From NCBI GenBank assembly GCA_003194525.1, contig NBIV01000383.1, positions 1 through 50,760 on the forward strand: DNA of 50,760 nucleotides, read 5' to 3'. This document shows positions 21,801 to 33,007 of the stretch, in pieces. Positions within the stretch are counted from its first letter, which is position 1. Each line of letters starts with the position of its first letter. The DNA comes from Gracilariopsis chorda. Lineage: Eukaryota; Rhodophyta; Florideophyceae; Gracilariales; Gracilariaceae. Under the pieces are notes generated by a model. The model worked only from the letters and a program-made list of their open reading frames with translations. It did no database searches and had not been told where the DNA came from. The position numbers and the translations under genes were made by a program.

Positions 21801-22909
21801 TTTGGTTTTGTAAAACACCACTCGCGCACCCAGGTCACACATCGCAGATACTGACAGCAGATGATACCTTAAATTCGGTACGTGCACTACTTCACCCAAC
21901 CAGCACTTGCTCTTACGCCCTTCAACAGCGAGATCGAGGTGGACATTGCCATGACCAAGAGACTCCAGCTTCGATTCATCGCCGATACTCACACCGGCAG
22001 ACTCTCTTTTGCTATAACTGTCAAACATGGACTCGTCATACGTCATATGGGCGGTGGCACCAGAGTCAATGATCCAGTCACTGATACTTTCTTCCACAGA
22101 ACCTGTCGCAATAAGACAAACAAAGTCAGAGTCACTGTCACATCCTCGTTTCTCGTTGCCGAGATCGGTCTGCACAGCTGGGTTTGCGGCAGCACTCTGC
22201 TCTTTGCTAGCTTCGTCACGCTGTCTCTTGAAACAGTTTCTCTGGATATGCCCCTTCTTACCCAGTAGTAGCACACCATGGACTTCTTTCGTGACTGCGC
22301 ACCGACCAAAGCCGTGTCACTTCTGGACTCCTCCTTGGCACGATCGTTCATTCGCTGTTCCTCTTGCAGCAAACGACTCTTCACAAACTCTAAATCGAGT
22401 TTACGATCACCAATCGTGGTGTCAATAGCGACAATGAGGTGTTCGAAGCGGTCTGGTAGCCCACATAGGATTGCCATAGCGATGTCTTCCTCCTCAACCA
22501 CTACGTCCATGCTCTTCAGATCCGATGCAAGATGACGAACACGATTGATGAAGTGTAACATTTTCTCATCATCTCGCATCTTGGTTGTGTAGAAGGCACG
22601 TCTTGCATTGATTCGGTTGAGCAGCGTTTTACGCTGGAACACATCGCAAATGGCTTTCCACATTTCCGCAGCATTCTCGGTATCCCTCACATGGTCCAAA
22701 TGCTCATCACTGATGCTGAGACCAATAACAGCCCTGGCCTTGGCGTCTTTCTTCTTCCATGCTGACAACTCGTCATCGTCCGTAGGCCTGGTTGATTCAA
22801 GATGGTCATCGAGGTCCTTGAGTGCAAGCAGCAACTCAACCTTTTGCTTCCATACATGGAAGTTATCCTCGCCCAACTTTTCAATCTTGATGCCACCGAA
22901 TGAATCCAT
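18885..22909 (-). pseudogene. Element A3 Gag-Pol pseudogene (three disabling changes)
   Basis: This is a nearly full family A polyprotein starting at the ATG at 22909. Gag is followed by a zinc knuckle whose frame is shifted by a 1-base deletion near 22262 relative to A1. From 22274 the second frame carries protease (DSGATAH), GAG_pre-integrase, the integrase core (HSDICGP, FIDDHSRF, RTDNAGEY, GLAERFNRT) and its C-terminus. A Trp codon became TAG at 20424-20426, just before RT. RT (FLNGDLEETVY, YVDDLL) and RNase H (YVDSDWAGD, SSAEAEY) follow. A Glu codon became TAG at 19131-19133 inside RNase H, with the tail (VDNQGC, TKHIDIRFHF) at 19121-18885. Otherwise the frame is preserved, so decay is recent. 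Confidence 0.92.
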
Positions 22910-24113
22910 GCTTGGTAGATGTCAACAAACAGCACAGGTGCGATGAAAGACCTACGGCACTTAAGTAGTACAAAAATGGCAACAACGACAACAATAACAA
23001 CAAAAACAACGACAACAACAACAACAAAACTTCAAATTCGGGCGCACTGACGGGAGAAACTACCTCCGCTACCCTAGGGTGTCAGACCCCTGGCCCCCGG
23101 AGATGCTCCGGGTACAAGACGTCTTCGTCTGTCTTCCCTCTCCTACGTCTAAGGAGAAGATGCGTCGCTCTCTACGCGGCTTCCAGAGGATGGTTAATGA
23201 CCCAAGATATGCCTTCACCAAGTATAACCCTCTCTGGCCTCTTGCAAGAACTTGCGCGACCTCGCAACTGAAGCTACTATGGCAACCAAAGTACGCTGCT
23301 AACGCGCAACCACTTAAGGTCACACGCGGCCTGATCCTAAGAAGGAGGTCAGCCTACGCCACGTCGCCTCCCCGCACAAACGCCCAAGGGTCAGATGCAC
23401 GGATCAAAAGCTCGTTATGGAATACCATCGCAACAGCCCAAGAATCCCGACACGCAGTCAGGATCAAAACAAATAATTCAATCACCCGCACCAGCGCAGT
23501 ACGCCACGGCACCCCGTCCACAGATGCACCCGCTGAACTTACCAGGTCTTAACGACCGTCACCGTTATCTGTCCAAATGGACCGGTGGGAAGCCGCTCGA
23601 CAGTACACCCGCTTTGGTTCAAGCCGCCAGCCTCACGTCCCCGGATACCTGGAATCCCCCAAAGTAACCCGGATCAACCGCTCGTCGCACTGGACACCAG
23701 ATGATGATTAAGAAACACGAAAAACAAACAACTGCTGAGCACACGATCACGGAGCCCAGACTTCGAAACTAGACCGACTTGACCTCACGGATACAACCCG
23801 ACAAACGACTCGGGGATCCCAAAACACAAGATAGAGGGAGTGTCACACACAAAGTAGATAGTGATCGACAACACGGGCAACAACGGAGGCCCAACTCAAC
23901 AACGATAGCAAGTAAACGTCGAACCACTACCACCACAACGCCCTCAGGGAGGAACGGAAACCAAAGGAGAATGACCAACACCGACCAACAATGGGATCAA
24001 GACACCCGACGCAACGACGAAAGAGGCAACAACAGCGAAACGGATGACCGGCGGTGAGGGAGAGCGGCGACAGACGAACGATACGGAAAGGGATAGCGGC
24101 AGCGGTCAGCGGG
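22910..24113 (-). other. Element A3 leader (5' UTR)
   Basis: A 1204-bp leader, the same length as in A1. It contains the CAA-rich tract (22979-23030) and the conserved block (23039-23079). No gene is visible. Confidence 0.78.
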
Positions 24114-24128
24114 GCTGGGCCCATAACC
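24114..24128 (-). other. Element A3 primer-binding site (half tRNA-iMet)
   Basis: The plus strand reads GCTGGGCCCATAACC next to the LTR start at 24129, as in A1 and A2. Confidence 0.9.
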
Positions 24129-24907
24129 TGTTGAAAGTTGAAAGGAAGTTGAGGGGATGGAAGGGAAGTTCGCCAGCTCTGGCTTGGATTTACTTGGAGG
24201 TCCTTCAGGCACATCTTATATACCACTCTAAACTCGAATTGCGCGGGAACACCAACTACAAGTAAAACCTAAACCACTAAGCAGGGACACTCAGTACTAC
24301 CATTCATCATCTAACATGACATAGCCAGCTCAGCACAACCTCATTACACCAACGCACACCAACGCACCAATGTTCTGTAATAGTTACGTGCATACACATG
24401 ACCATGACAAGGCACAAATTCACGACTCCAACACACGCCAGCACATGCCAACACATCACGGTAAGTCAACACGTCACGGTAAGTCGGCACGTAACCTGTG
24501 GTGTTAGTGCCATGTCATCATGTGGCAATGCACACAACACCCACGTCATCAATATACCCGTGCACGTGTAAACCTGTTGACAGTGCATGCGCACCTTACC
24601 ATTGTACCAACCACTGCTGTACCACTTGTACCAGGTGTCAACCACTTCATCAGTATCCCCTGCACACAACGTACACTGTGACCACTGTAGTAGCTGGACA
24701 CGTGGGTGTGCCCAACCGATCCAGTTATGCCATACCACTTGTACGCACCACGTTGCATATGTACATTTGCAGTAGCCAATCAGAAGCCAGTCTCACGTTG
24801 GGTTCGCGCACACGCGCATATGCGCTTTTGCAGAGGTACCTTCTAAAACAGCCCATGCTCCCCGGAACATTTGGTTTTCAGTGACAGCACAGGTACTACT
24901 GCCAACA
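24129..24907 (-). repeat. Element A3 5' LTR (779 bp)
   Basis: The plus strand starts TGTTGAAAG and ends CTGCCAACA. The PBS abuts its low end, and the ACGTG target copy follows its high end. Confidence 0.92.
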
Positions 24908-24912
24908 ACGTG
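24908..24912. repeat. A3 target-site duplication, right copy (ACGTG)
   Basis: Matches 18081-18085. The A2 LTR sequence CATACACATGACC continues directly after it. Confidence 0.9.
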
Positions 24913-25429
24913 CATACACATGACCATGACAAGGCACAAATTCACGACTCCAACACACGCCACTACATGCCAACACATCACGGTAAGTCAACACGTCACA
25001 GTAAGTCGGCACGTAACCTCTGGTGTTAGTGCCATGTCATCATGTGGCAATGCACACAACACCCACGTCATCAATATACCTGTGCATGTGTAAACCTGTT
25101 GACAGTGTATGCGCACCTTACCATTGTACCAACCACTGCTGTACCACTTGTACCAGGTGTCAACCACTTTACCAGTATCCCCTGCACACAACGTACACTG
25201 TGACCACTGTAGTAGCTGGACACGTGGGTGTGTCCAACCGATCCAGTTATGCCATACCACTTGTACGCACCACGTTGCATATGTATATTTGCAGTAGCCA
25301 ATCAGAAGCCAGTTTCACGGTGGGTTCGCGCACACGCGCATATGCGCTTTTGCAGAGGTACCCTCTAAAACAGCCCATGCTTCCCGGAACATTTGGTTTT
25401 CAGTGACAGCACAGGTACTACTGCCAACA
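24913..25429 (-). repeat. Element A2 5' LTR, U3-side part
   Basis: The remaining 517 bp of the A2 LTR, ending CTGCCAACA. ACATG at 25430-25434 is the expected right target copy of A2. The flanking sequence is plus-strand family B integrase coding DNA, so A2 landed inside element D. Confidence 0.92.
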
Positions 25430-26030
25430 ACATGTCCTCTCGTTTGTACACGCTGCCAAATCCGATTGACATAATGACTTCGTTTCGCATCGCTATGGTG
25501 TTAGTGCAGTGTTTCCTGATGTTGGGCGAAATCTCCCGCAGGTTGGAGGAGCGCACGTGTTACCTCATAATGTTGGAGGAGCGCATGTGCATATTCAATA
25601 TTTGCATGCAAACAATGCCGAAGAGTACATTGCTCTCCAAGAACCAACCACGAATGGTCTGCAGGGAATGATATTCTCACCTTCCTACACCCCAGACCAT
25701 AATGCCATTGCCGAGCGCATCAATTGCACAATGGAAGAAGCTGCTCGGGCTTTGCTGATTCATGCATACTCGCAAGAATGCCTATGGCCGTATGCATTGA
25801 AATATGATATTTGTATATGCGATAGATCTCTCCACTCTACCACGGGTCTGAATCTATACCTTTTGCTGGGTGATGGTAAGCTGTCGTTGAAGTATGCTAA
25901 AGCGTTTGGATGCGCAGCATATATATTGAAAATGAACCCAGACACCAAGTTCCATTCTCGTGCACTTGAGGGAGTGTACCTGCAGACTCTGGAGCATGGT
26001 GCTTCCCAGGAACTCGAGGAGGAGTGTTGA
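25430..26030 (+). pseudogene. Element D pol remnant (integrase part, RT-RNase H deleted)
   Basis: A plus-strand, family B-like coding remnant. It begins with the segment before the GAG_pre-integrase region (SRLYTLPNPID) and jumps to the integrase core (HANNAEEYIAL, PDHNAIAERINCTM) and C-terminus (KAFGCAAYILKMNPDT). After YLQTLEHG it passes directly to the extreme pol C-terminus (SQELEEEC) with the stop codon in the LTR. RT and RNase H, about 670 residues, are absent. The GAG_pre-integrase region and the first integrase catalytic aspartate are also missing, and a motif is duplicated 30 bp apart (25542-25555 and 25572-25585). The frame 25509-26030 is open, but no functional enzyme is expected. 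D2 shares the same LEHG/SQ junction. Confidence 0.85.
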
Positions 26031-26841
26031 TGTTAGGACAAGGTCAAGTGCCTGGTAGTCCTGGGACATCATGGTGCGGCACTTGGAAGCAAAGTTTCAT
26101 ATAACGGAGGGCTGATTTTGAGAGATGCTTTGCAAAAGCGCATATGCGTGGGTTCTCAAACCCAACGTGAAACGGGCATATGATTGGCTGCTGCAAATAC
26201 TCATATGCAACGTATTGGTTACAAGTGTTATGCATTTTATGGGTCCTGGGCACGGAACTGGCCACTTGGCATAAGGTGAGTGGGCATTGTACTTAGGAAT
26301 ATGTGTGGCTACATCTGGTTTACAGGTACATGCAAGTGTTGCATAGGTGCAGTTGTGCAATTAAGCAAGTGCCATGCACGCAACACACCTAGGGTATGTA
26401 CATGGACGTGGTGGCATGTGAATTTGTGCTTTGTCATAGTCATGATGATGCAAGTAAGTGTTTACACAGTGCTGTCACATGCTTGCACATTGTTGGCATG
26501 TCTGGTTCACTTGTTGCACATTGTTGGCTGCTTGGTTCACTTGGTCTGCGTTGTTGTAATGTGTTTTTATGTTGTTATGCATGGTTGTACTAAGCTGTAA
26601 TCAGTGTGTGCAACCTGTATTATGTTTGATTGTGATTCGTAGTATTGGGTGTCCCCACTTAGTGGTGTAGGGTTTCCTTGTAGTGGTAGTGCGAAGTAGA
26701 TGTGCTATATAAGAATCTTAAGTCGCAGTACCAAGTAAACTCGCCCCCAAGCCTGGCAACCTTCACTCTTTATTTTCTTTCTTTCTTACTTTTTCATTTC
26801 TGCCGAAGCGCAACATCATCTCTCAACATCATTTCATATCA
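26025..26841 (+). repeat. Element D 3' LTR (family B-related, about 817 bp)
   Basis: Starts TGTTGATGTTAGGACAAGG directly after the GAGGAGGAG polypurine tract and ends at CATTTCATATCA. It is followed by ACAAG (26842-26846), the expected target copy, then integrase coding DNA of F on the opposite strand. It is clearly related to the B LTR but diverged, especially near U5. Confidence 0.82.
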
Positions 26842-26907
26842 ACAAGAACGATGGCACTAATGGACCCATAACGTCTGAGTGCACAATGTCTCCAACGTTG
26901 TCAGATC
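26842..26907 (-). pseudogene. Element F integrase fragment between D and the solo LTR
   Basis: On the minus strand this encodes a piece of integrase around the first catalytic aspartate (SDNVGDIVHSDVMGPLVPS). The equivalent B segment reads QVGDVVHSDIIGPLVPS. It continues exactly into 27646 once the solo LTR and one copy of AGATC are removed. To the left it is interrupted by D. Confidence 0.85.
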
Positions 26908-27640
26908 TGTTGCAATGCACGCGGGTTATGAAAACAAGAGGGAAGAAACAACGGGAGGAAGAAGAAACAAGAAAATAAAACAAGGAAGGTTGTCAGCCTT
27001 AGTTGATCAGTTTACTCGACAGCAGGCAAAGCCAATCTACATATACCCTACCGCACACACTTCACCGTCGTCGCAGCAAGCGACGGCGGTGGTTGCACCA
27101 TTACACTACACGTTATTCGTGTGTGCAGGTGTACACGAAAAGCGCGAACAATCTAGAGGGTCACAATTTCAAATAACTAAATCAATCAATGCGGCAAATC
27201 CATTGCCAGTCCCTTGATCTGGAACCAGCTCTAAAAAATCAACAATTACCATCCTTGCACTCCAACCCCTCCGCGCAGCCCGCAAACGCACATTGTCCCA
27301 AATCACCCAATACAGCTCCCATTCGCATCTTCGGCATTGCAGCACAACCGTCTACTGCGCGCACACTTGGACCAACCACATTGCTCCACTTATGCATATC
27401 CGCAATCCAGTACCATACACTCCATAACACTTGTACGGTATACATGGCATATAGCATTTTGCAGTAGCCAATCACATTGCCATTTCACGTTGGGTTTGAG
27501 CAGAGGCGCATATGCGCTTTTGGAGCGAGGGGCTCCAAAAGTGCCGATCGTCCCCTGAAGGTTTGGTTTTGGACCAAGCTGACACCTTCTGTGGGGGTTG
27601 GCCAGGCACTCGACCACTTGTAGAGTTCAACACTTCAACA
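26908..27640 (-). repeat. Solo LTR, third family, 733 bp, AGATC duplication
   Basis: The insert starts TGTTGCAATGC and ends CACTTCAACA, flanked by AGATC at 26903-26907 and 27641-27645. Removing the insert and one AGATC restores the same spacing as the intact B integrase. It carries the CCAAT, TTTCACGTTGGGTTTG and GCGCATATGCGC module (27461-27522) in the same arrangement as LTRs A and B. By that arrangement it lies in minus orientation. No internal region remains, so it is a solo LTR left by LTR-LTR recombination. Confidence 0.87.
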
Positions 27641-29266
27641 AGATCTTTCAAACTTGCCCAGAAATGGCAGTTTATGTGCTTTGCCAAGCCGACACGATCG
27701 ACATATCTCCTCCATGCACTTGAGTTTTTGGACTCCGTCGACATGTTCATGAACCTTTGGTAGTTCATACTCATTTATATGTGCCAGTCTGGGATGCCAC
27801 AATGTACTTGTGCTGTCGTCTGTTGCAGAAAGCATCTTGGATGTATCCCAATGGTCAATGGGGTTGGGTAGCATGTATAGACGGGAACGATTATGACGAG
27901 TCGCACGTCCAATGTCAAACCCGTCCTCATGTTGTAGGGTTACCTCCTTACCACAGAACCGTGACTGGATACCCTTGTCAGCTAAGCGACCTACAGATAC
28001 TAGGTTATATTCAAGATTCGGAACTAGCAGCACTTTCGACAACCTGAGGTTCACATCCGAGAAGGGTAGTATGACATCTCCTTCTTGCGCAGCATTAACC
28101 GTGGTGTTGTCAGCTAGCTCAATTGTCTTCTCTGGTATGTCAATCAGTGTGTCTGGAACGAACGCAGATCCAGAACAGAAGAAATGAGACGTAGCACCAC
28201 TGTCCGCATAAGTGTCGATGTGACTAAAAGCTGGTGGTACCACTGTAGACTTTTCAATAGCAACACCAGCAATCTCAACTTTGGACGCTCTACTGGATGA
28301 CTTCCCAGAACGCTTTGGCTTCTCAACTGCGTTCACCCTCAGCTGGTCCAAGATTGCTTGTGGCAGATGGTTGTCAGGGTTGTCTGGATTCACGTGACAT
28401 CGGTCTTGAGTATGTCCATCACGGTGGCAGAAGGTGCAGTGGTACCTGTTTATGCTTCCAGCAGCATACGCACGACCAGTGGGGTCGTTAACAGTGGTCG
28501 CATCTGACGCGTTACCATCATTTTCCTTACCAATCGATGATCTGCTGTGTCCACTTATACGGGCACCACCCTTGTTCCTGTTCTTTTAGCGATTACGACC
28601 TCTACCGGAACTACCTGAACCCATTTGACGAGCATTATATTCATCAATCAGGGTTGTCGCCACATAGTCCCATGTCAGTTTGGAGATCTCCTTGGTCCTA
28701 AGTGCTGCTGCAGTTGACTCCAAAGAGCAGTTGGGGTCAATAGAGGCCAGAAGAATAGGTGCCTTGTGAGACTCAGGTATAGCCGCATCCTTGCCAATGC
28801 GGTCCAGCTGCAAGAACAGAGAGGCAAACTGGTCCACATACTCAGACATGTTTTGGCATTTGTATAACATTCTGAACAGCTGAGTCTGCCCAGCTATACG
28901 AGACACAGTCCTGTTTGAGGCATATCTCGCATCAAGTAGTTGGTGCATACGACCAGGGTCATCATCCACATCCATGACTACACGCAGTGGTGCATCACCA
29001 AGTGCACAAATGATGATTGCACATGCCTTTTCGCGCTTTGCAAGTATACGGGAGGGTGTCTGGGTCGCACTAGAAACAGACGCTTGTGTCATTGTGGCAC
29101 TAAATGACTCCTTCGAACTGGACATAACCACATTCCAGACACCTTTAACTCGAGACGCAGCACGTAGATGGTGTCGCCATAGGGTGTAACCTTCACCTCC
29201 CTTACCATGAAATCGTGGGATCTTCACACCAGAGGTGGTTTCGGAGTCAACTTCGGAGTCAGACAT
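27641..29266 (-). pseudogene. Element F Gag-protease-integrase N-terminus (interrupted)
   Basis: A minus-strand family B polyprotein starting at the ATG at 29266 with MSDSEVDSETTSGVKIPRFHG, close to B and C. Gag reads through to a single Lys-to-stop codon at 28586-28588 in the basic tract before the zinc knuckle. The same frame then continues through the zinc knuckle, protease (TYADSGATSHFF) and HHCC region (LWHPRLAHINEYEL, CRSCRLGKAHKLPF). At KFER it is cut by the solo LTR; the integrase continues at 26907-26842 and then is cut by D. The remainder of F pol should lie beyond the left window edge. One nonsense codon and two insertions disable it; otherwise the frame is good. Confidence 0.9.
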
Positions 29267-30038
29267 TGTTCCGGAAGGAGATCAACCACCAAAAAAATTA
29301 AACCAAATGAAAATGAAGCAGAGTGAGGGACTCGATGCTTAGAAAGTTGACCAGAAGCTAATATGAATGCCTGATCGCGATACAGCTATTGAGTTGCAGC
29401 TGATGGCACACTATGAGGAGGGAACTGGAGCGGAGTATCTCAACACTCAACAGCGAGGGCGCCGGCGGAGACCGTGTAACCAAGTCTCAACGCTCGTCCA
29501 GACGCGTCTGGTACGCGAATCACAGGCGGAGGTCGGGTCCTCTACGCCCGGAGTATTCACACGAGTAGCTCTGAAGCAAACTCGGAAATGAAAATAACTT
29601 GGTAAAGGCGGGCGCACTGACGGGAGAAACTACCTCCGCTACCCTAAGGGTTGAACCCCTGGACCCTGGTCACTCTCTCCAGGTGAGGTACGGAATTCTT
29701 CTTGACCTACCCTGTTCTGCGCACTTCAGAACGAGGGACTTTACAATCTGTACGTGTCGTCCCAGGGAGGTTAGTAGCTGTCCCGATAAGCGTTCAGCAG
29801 TTAAGCCCTGCTAGACACTTGCAGGAAAGTAGCGCGGTCTTCCTTGTGCGCTGAAGCAATGGAGCCGGGATCGGAACAGGCGCAGGTCGGCTTACCAGAG
29901 AAGGTGTCTCTGAACGCTTTGCCTACTTTCACCACAGCACCAAATACTTCCACAAGATTGGCAAAAATGATCTGCGCAAGAAGATGAATCAAACGAAAAG
30001 TAGGTCAAAAGAGCGCGACGTCTGCAAAATATCGACGC
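29267..30038 (-). other. Element F leader (5' UTR)
   Basis: About 772 bp, homologous to the B leader and, inverted, very close to the G leader (33023-33799). It contains the conserved block at 29609-29650. No gene is visible. Confidence 0.75.
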
Positions 30039-30053
30039 TCTGGGCCCATAACC
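30039..30053 (-). other. Element F primer-binding site (half tRNA-iMet)
   Basis: The plus strand reads TCTGGGCCCATAACC, identical to the B and C site and next to the LTR start at 30054. Confidence 0.9.
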
Positions 30054-30865
30054 TGATGGTGTAAACGATAGTTGGGCTTCGGCGGTGACGAAAAAGGAAA
30101 AAAAGAAAGAAAATAAAGAGTGAAGGTTGCCAGGCTTGGGGCGAGTTTACTTGTTAGTGGAACTTCAGCGTGTTATATACCACCTCTACGTCACACTACA
30201 ACTACAAGAACACCCTATACCACTAAGTGGGGACACCCAATACTACCAATCATAAACAGACATAACACAAGACGGGTTGCACACACTGATTACAGCTATC
30301 TACAACCATGCATAACAACATAACAACACATTACAACAATGCAGACCAACTGAACCAAGCAGCCAACAACGCACAATAAGTGAACCGGACATGCCAACAA
30401 TGTACCAGCATGCTGCAGCACTGTATAAACACTTCCTCGCATCATCATGACAATGACAAAGCACAAATACACATGCCACCGCATCCATGTACATCCCGTA
30501 GCTGTGTTGCGTGCATGGCACGTGCTTGTTTGCACAACCGCACACATGACCCACTTCCATATACCTGTAAAACACATGTAGCCACACATATTCTTCCGTA
30601 CCATGCCCATTCACCTTATGCCAAGTGGCCAGTTCCGTGCCCAGGACCCATAGAATGCATAACACTTGTAACCAATACGTTGCATATGAGTATTTGCAGT
30701 AGCCAATCATATTCCCGTTTCACGTTGGGTTTGAGAACACACGCATATGCGCTTTTGTAGAGCAGGTCTCAAAAACAGCCCTCCGTTATATGAAACTTTG
30801 TTTCCAAGTGTTGCACCATTATGTCCCAGGACTACCAGGCACTCGACTATGTGCTAACATCAACA
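30054..30865 (-). repeat. Element F 5' LTR (family B, 812 bp)
   Basis: The plus strand starts TGATGGTGTAAACG and ends GCTAACATCAACA. TCAGG (30866-30870) is the expected right target copy and belongs to D2 integrase coding sequence. In inverted orientation it closely resembles the G LTR at 32191-33007. Confidence 0.9.
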
Positions 30866-31136
30866 TCAGGCACACTGGCAAGAATGCTTATGGCCGTATG
30901 CATTGAAATATGATAATCTTATATGCAATAGATTTCTCCACTCTACCACAGGCCTGAATCTGTACCTTTTGGTTGGTGGTAGTAAGCCGTCGTTGGAGTA
31001 TGCTAAAGCGTTTGGATGCACAGCATATATATTGAAAATGAACCCAGACACCAACTTCGAGTCTCGTGCACTTGAGGGAGTGTACATGCAGACTCTGGAG
31101 CATGGTGCTTCCCAGGATCTCGAGGAGGAGTGTTGA
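30866..31136 (+). pseudogene. Element D2 pol remnant (same deletion as D)
   Basis: A plus-strand integrase C-terminal fragment (QECLWPYALKYD, STTGLNLYLL, KAFGCTAYILKMNPDT) that passes from YMQTLEHG directly to SQDLEEEC and a stop codon in the LTR. The junction is the same as in D although flanking bases have diverged, so both copies descend from one deleted ancestor. The 5' part is separated by the insertion of F. No functional product is expected. Confidence 0.85.
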
Positions 31137-31921
31137 TGTTAGGACATGGTCGAGTGCCTGGTAGTCCTGGGACATGATGGTGCAGCACTCGGAAACAAAG
31201 TTTCATATAACGGAGGGCTATTTTTGAGGGCTGCTTTCCAAAAGCGCATATGCGTGTGTTGCCAAACCCAACATAAAACGGGCATATGATTGGCTACTGC
31301 ATATAATCATATGCAATGTAATGGTTACAAATGTTATGCATCGTAAGGGTCATGGGCATTTAACTGGCCACTTGGCATAAGGTGAATAGGCATGGTACTT
31401 GGGAATATGTGTGGCTACATCTGGTTTACAGGTACATGCAGATGTTGCATAGGTGCAGTTGTGCACGTAAGCACGTGCCATGCACGCAACACACCTAGGG
31501 TATGTACATAGATGCGGTGGCATGTGAATTTGTGCTTTCTCATAGTCATGATGATGCAAGTAAGTGCTTACACAGTGCTGTCACATGCTGGCACATTGTT
31601 GGCATGTCTGGTTCACTTGTTTGCGTTGTTGTAATGTGTTGTAATGTTGTGATGCATGGTTGTACTAAGCTGTAATCAGTGGGTGCAATCCTTATTGTGT
31701 TATGTTTGATTGTGATTGGTACTATTGGGTGTCCCCACTTAGTGGTGTACGGTTTTCTTGTAGTGGTAGTGCGCACTAGAGGTGCTATATAAGACTCTGA
31801 AGTTGCAGTACCAAGTAAACTCGTTCCCATGCCTGGCAACCTTCACTCTTTATTTTCTTTCTTTCTTTCCTTTTCATTTCTGCCGAAGCCCAACATCATC
31901 TATCCACATCATTTCATATCA
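31131..31921 (+). repeat. Element D2 3' LTR (family B-related, about 791 bp)
   Basis: Starts TGTTGATGTTAGGACATGG and ends CATTTCATATCA like the LTR of D. The exact right end is uncertain by three bases (ATATCA or ATATCATCA). TCACT or a nearby pentamer would be the target copy; gag sequence of E follows. Confidence 0.78.
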
Positions 31922-32190
31922 TCACTTAGTCTCACAAGGCACCTATGCTTCTGGCATCTATTGACCCCAACTGCTCTTTGGAGTCAACTGCAGCAGCTCT
32001 TAAGACCAAGGAGATCTCCGAACTGACATGGGACTATTTGGTGACAACCCTGATTGATGAATATAATGCTCGTCAAATGGGTTCAGGTAGTTCCGGTAGA
32101 GGTCTTAATCGCAAAACGAACAGGAACAAGGGTGGTGCCGGTATAGGTGGACACAGATGATCATCGATTGGTAATGAAAATGATGGTAAC
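31922..32190 (+). pseudogene. Element E gag remnant
   Basis: Plus-strand family B gag, aligned to residues about 166-252 of B and C (SHKAPMLLASIDPNC, TKEISELTWDY, NARQMGSGSSGRG). It has a stop codon at 32158-32160 and ends at GNENDGN, where an LTR begins exactly at its TG end. GTAAC (32186-32190) is the likely target copy made when G inserted. The upstream part is cut by D2. No product is expected. Confidence 0.82.
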
Positions 32191-33007
32191 TGTTGATGTT
32201 AGCACATAGTGGAGTGCCTGGTAGTCCTGGGACATAATGGTGCAACACTTGGAAACAAAGTTTCATATAACGGAGGGCTGTTTTGGGGACCTGCTCTACA
32301 AAAGCATATATGCGTGTGTTCTCAAACCCAACGTGAAACGGGCATATGATTGGCTACTGCAAATACTCATATCTAACGTATTGGTTACAAGTGTTATGCA
32401 TTCTATGGGTCCTGGGCACGGAACTGGCCACTTTACATAAGTTGAATGGGCATGGTACTTAGGAATATGTGTGGCTCCGTCTGGTATATAGATACATGCA
32501 ACTGTTGCATAGGTGCGGTTGTGCAAGTAAGCACGTGCCATGCGCGCAACACACCTAGGGTATGTACATGGATGCGGTGGTATGTGTATTTGTGCTTTGT
32601 CATTGTCATTATGATGCGAAGAAGTAAGTGTTTATACAGTGCTGCAGCATGCTGGCACATTGTTGGCATGTCTGGTTCACTTATTGTGCGTTGTTGGCTG
32701 CTTGGTTCAGTTGGTCTGCATTGTTGTAATGTGTTGTTATGATGTTATGCATGGTTGTAAATAGGTGTAATCAGTGTGTGCAAGCCTTATTGTGTTGTTT
32801 CTTTTTATGATTGGTAGTTTTAGGTGTCCCCACTCAGTGGTATTGGGTTTTTCTTGTAGTTGTAGTGTGACGTAGAGGTGGTATATAACACGCTGAAGTT
32901 CCACTACCAAGTAAACTCGCCCCAAGCCTGGCAACCTTCACTCTTTATTTTCTTTCATTTTTTCCTTTTTCGTCACCGCCGAAGCCCAACTATCGTTTAC
33001 ACCATCA
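32191..33007 (+). repeat. Element G 5' LTR (family B, 817 bp)
   Basis: Starts TGTTGATGTTAGCAC and ends TTACACCATCA, with a PBS directly after it, so it is the 5' LTR of a plus-strand element. It lies inside the E gag remnant in the same orientation. A TATA motif occurs near 32881-32887 (GGTATATAACACG). Confidence 0.88.

Larger units (their letters stand above)
18086..24907 (-). mobile_element. Element A3, complete family A Ty1/copia element (6822 bp)
   Basis: The element has both LTRs, polypurine tract, Gag-Pol, leader, PBS and a matching 5-bp target duplication. The two LTRs differ by roughly a dozen substitutions in 779 bp, which suggests a fairly recent insertion. It sits in the 5' LTR of A2 in the same orientation. 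Its Gag-Pol frame is broken, so it could move now only with helper proteins. Confidence 0.93.

Noticed and set aside
32191..33007. A second tandem pair sharing one LTR (E-LTR-G), like B and C
   Set aside because: No polypurine tract or pol C-terminus precedes this LTR; mid-gag sequence abuts it. Nested insertion of G into E explains it more simply.
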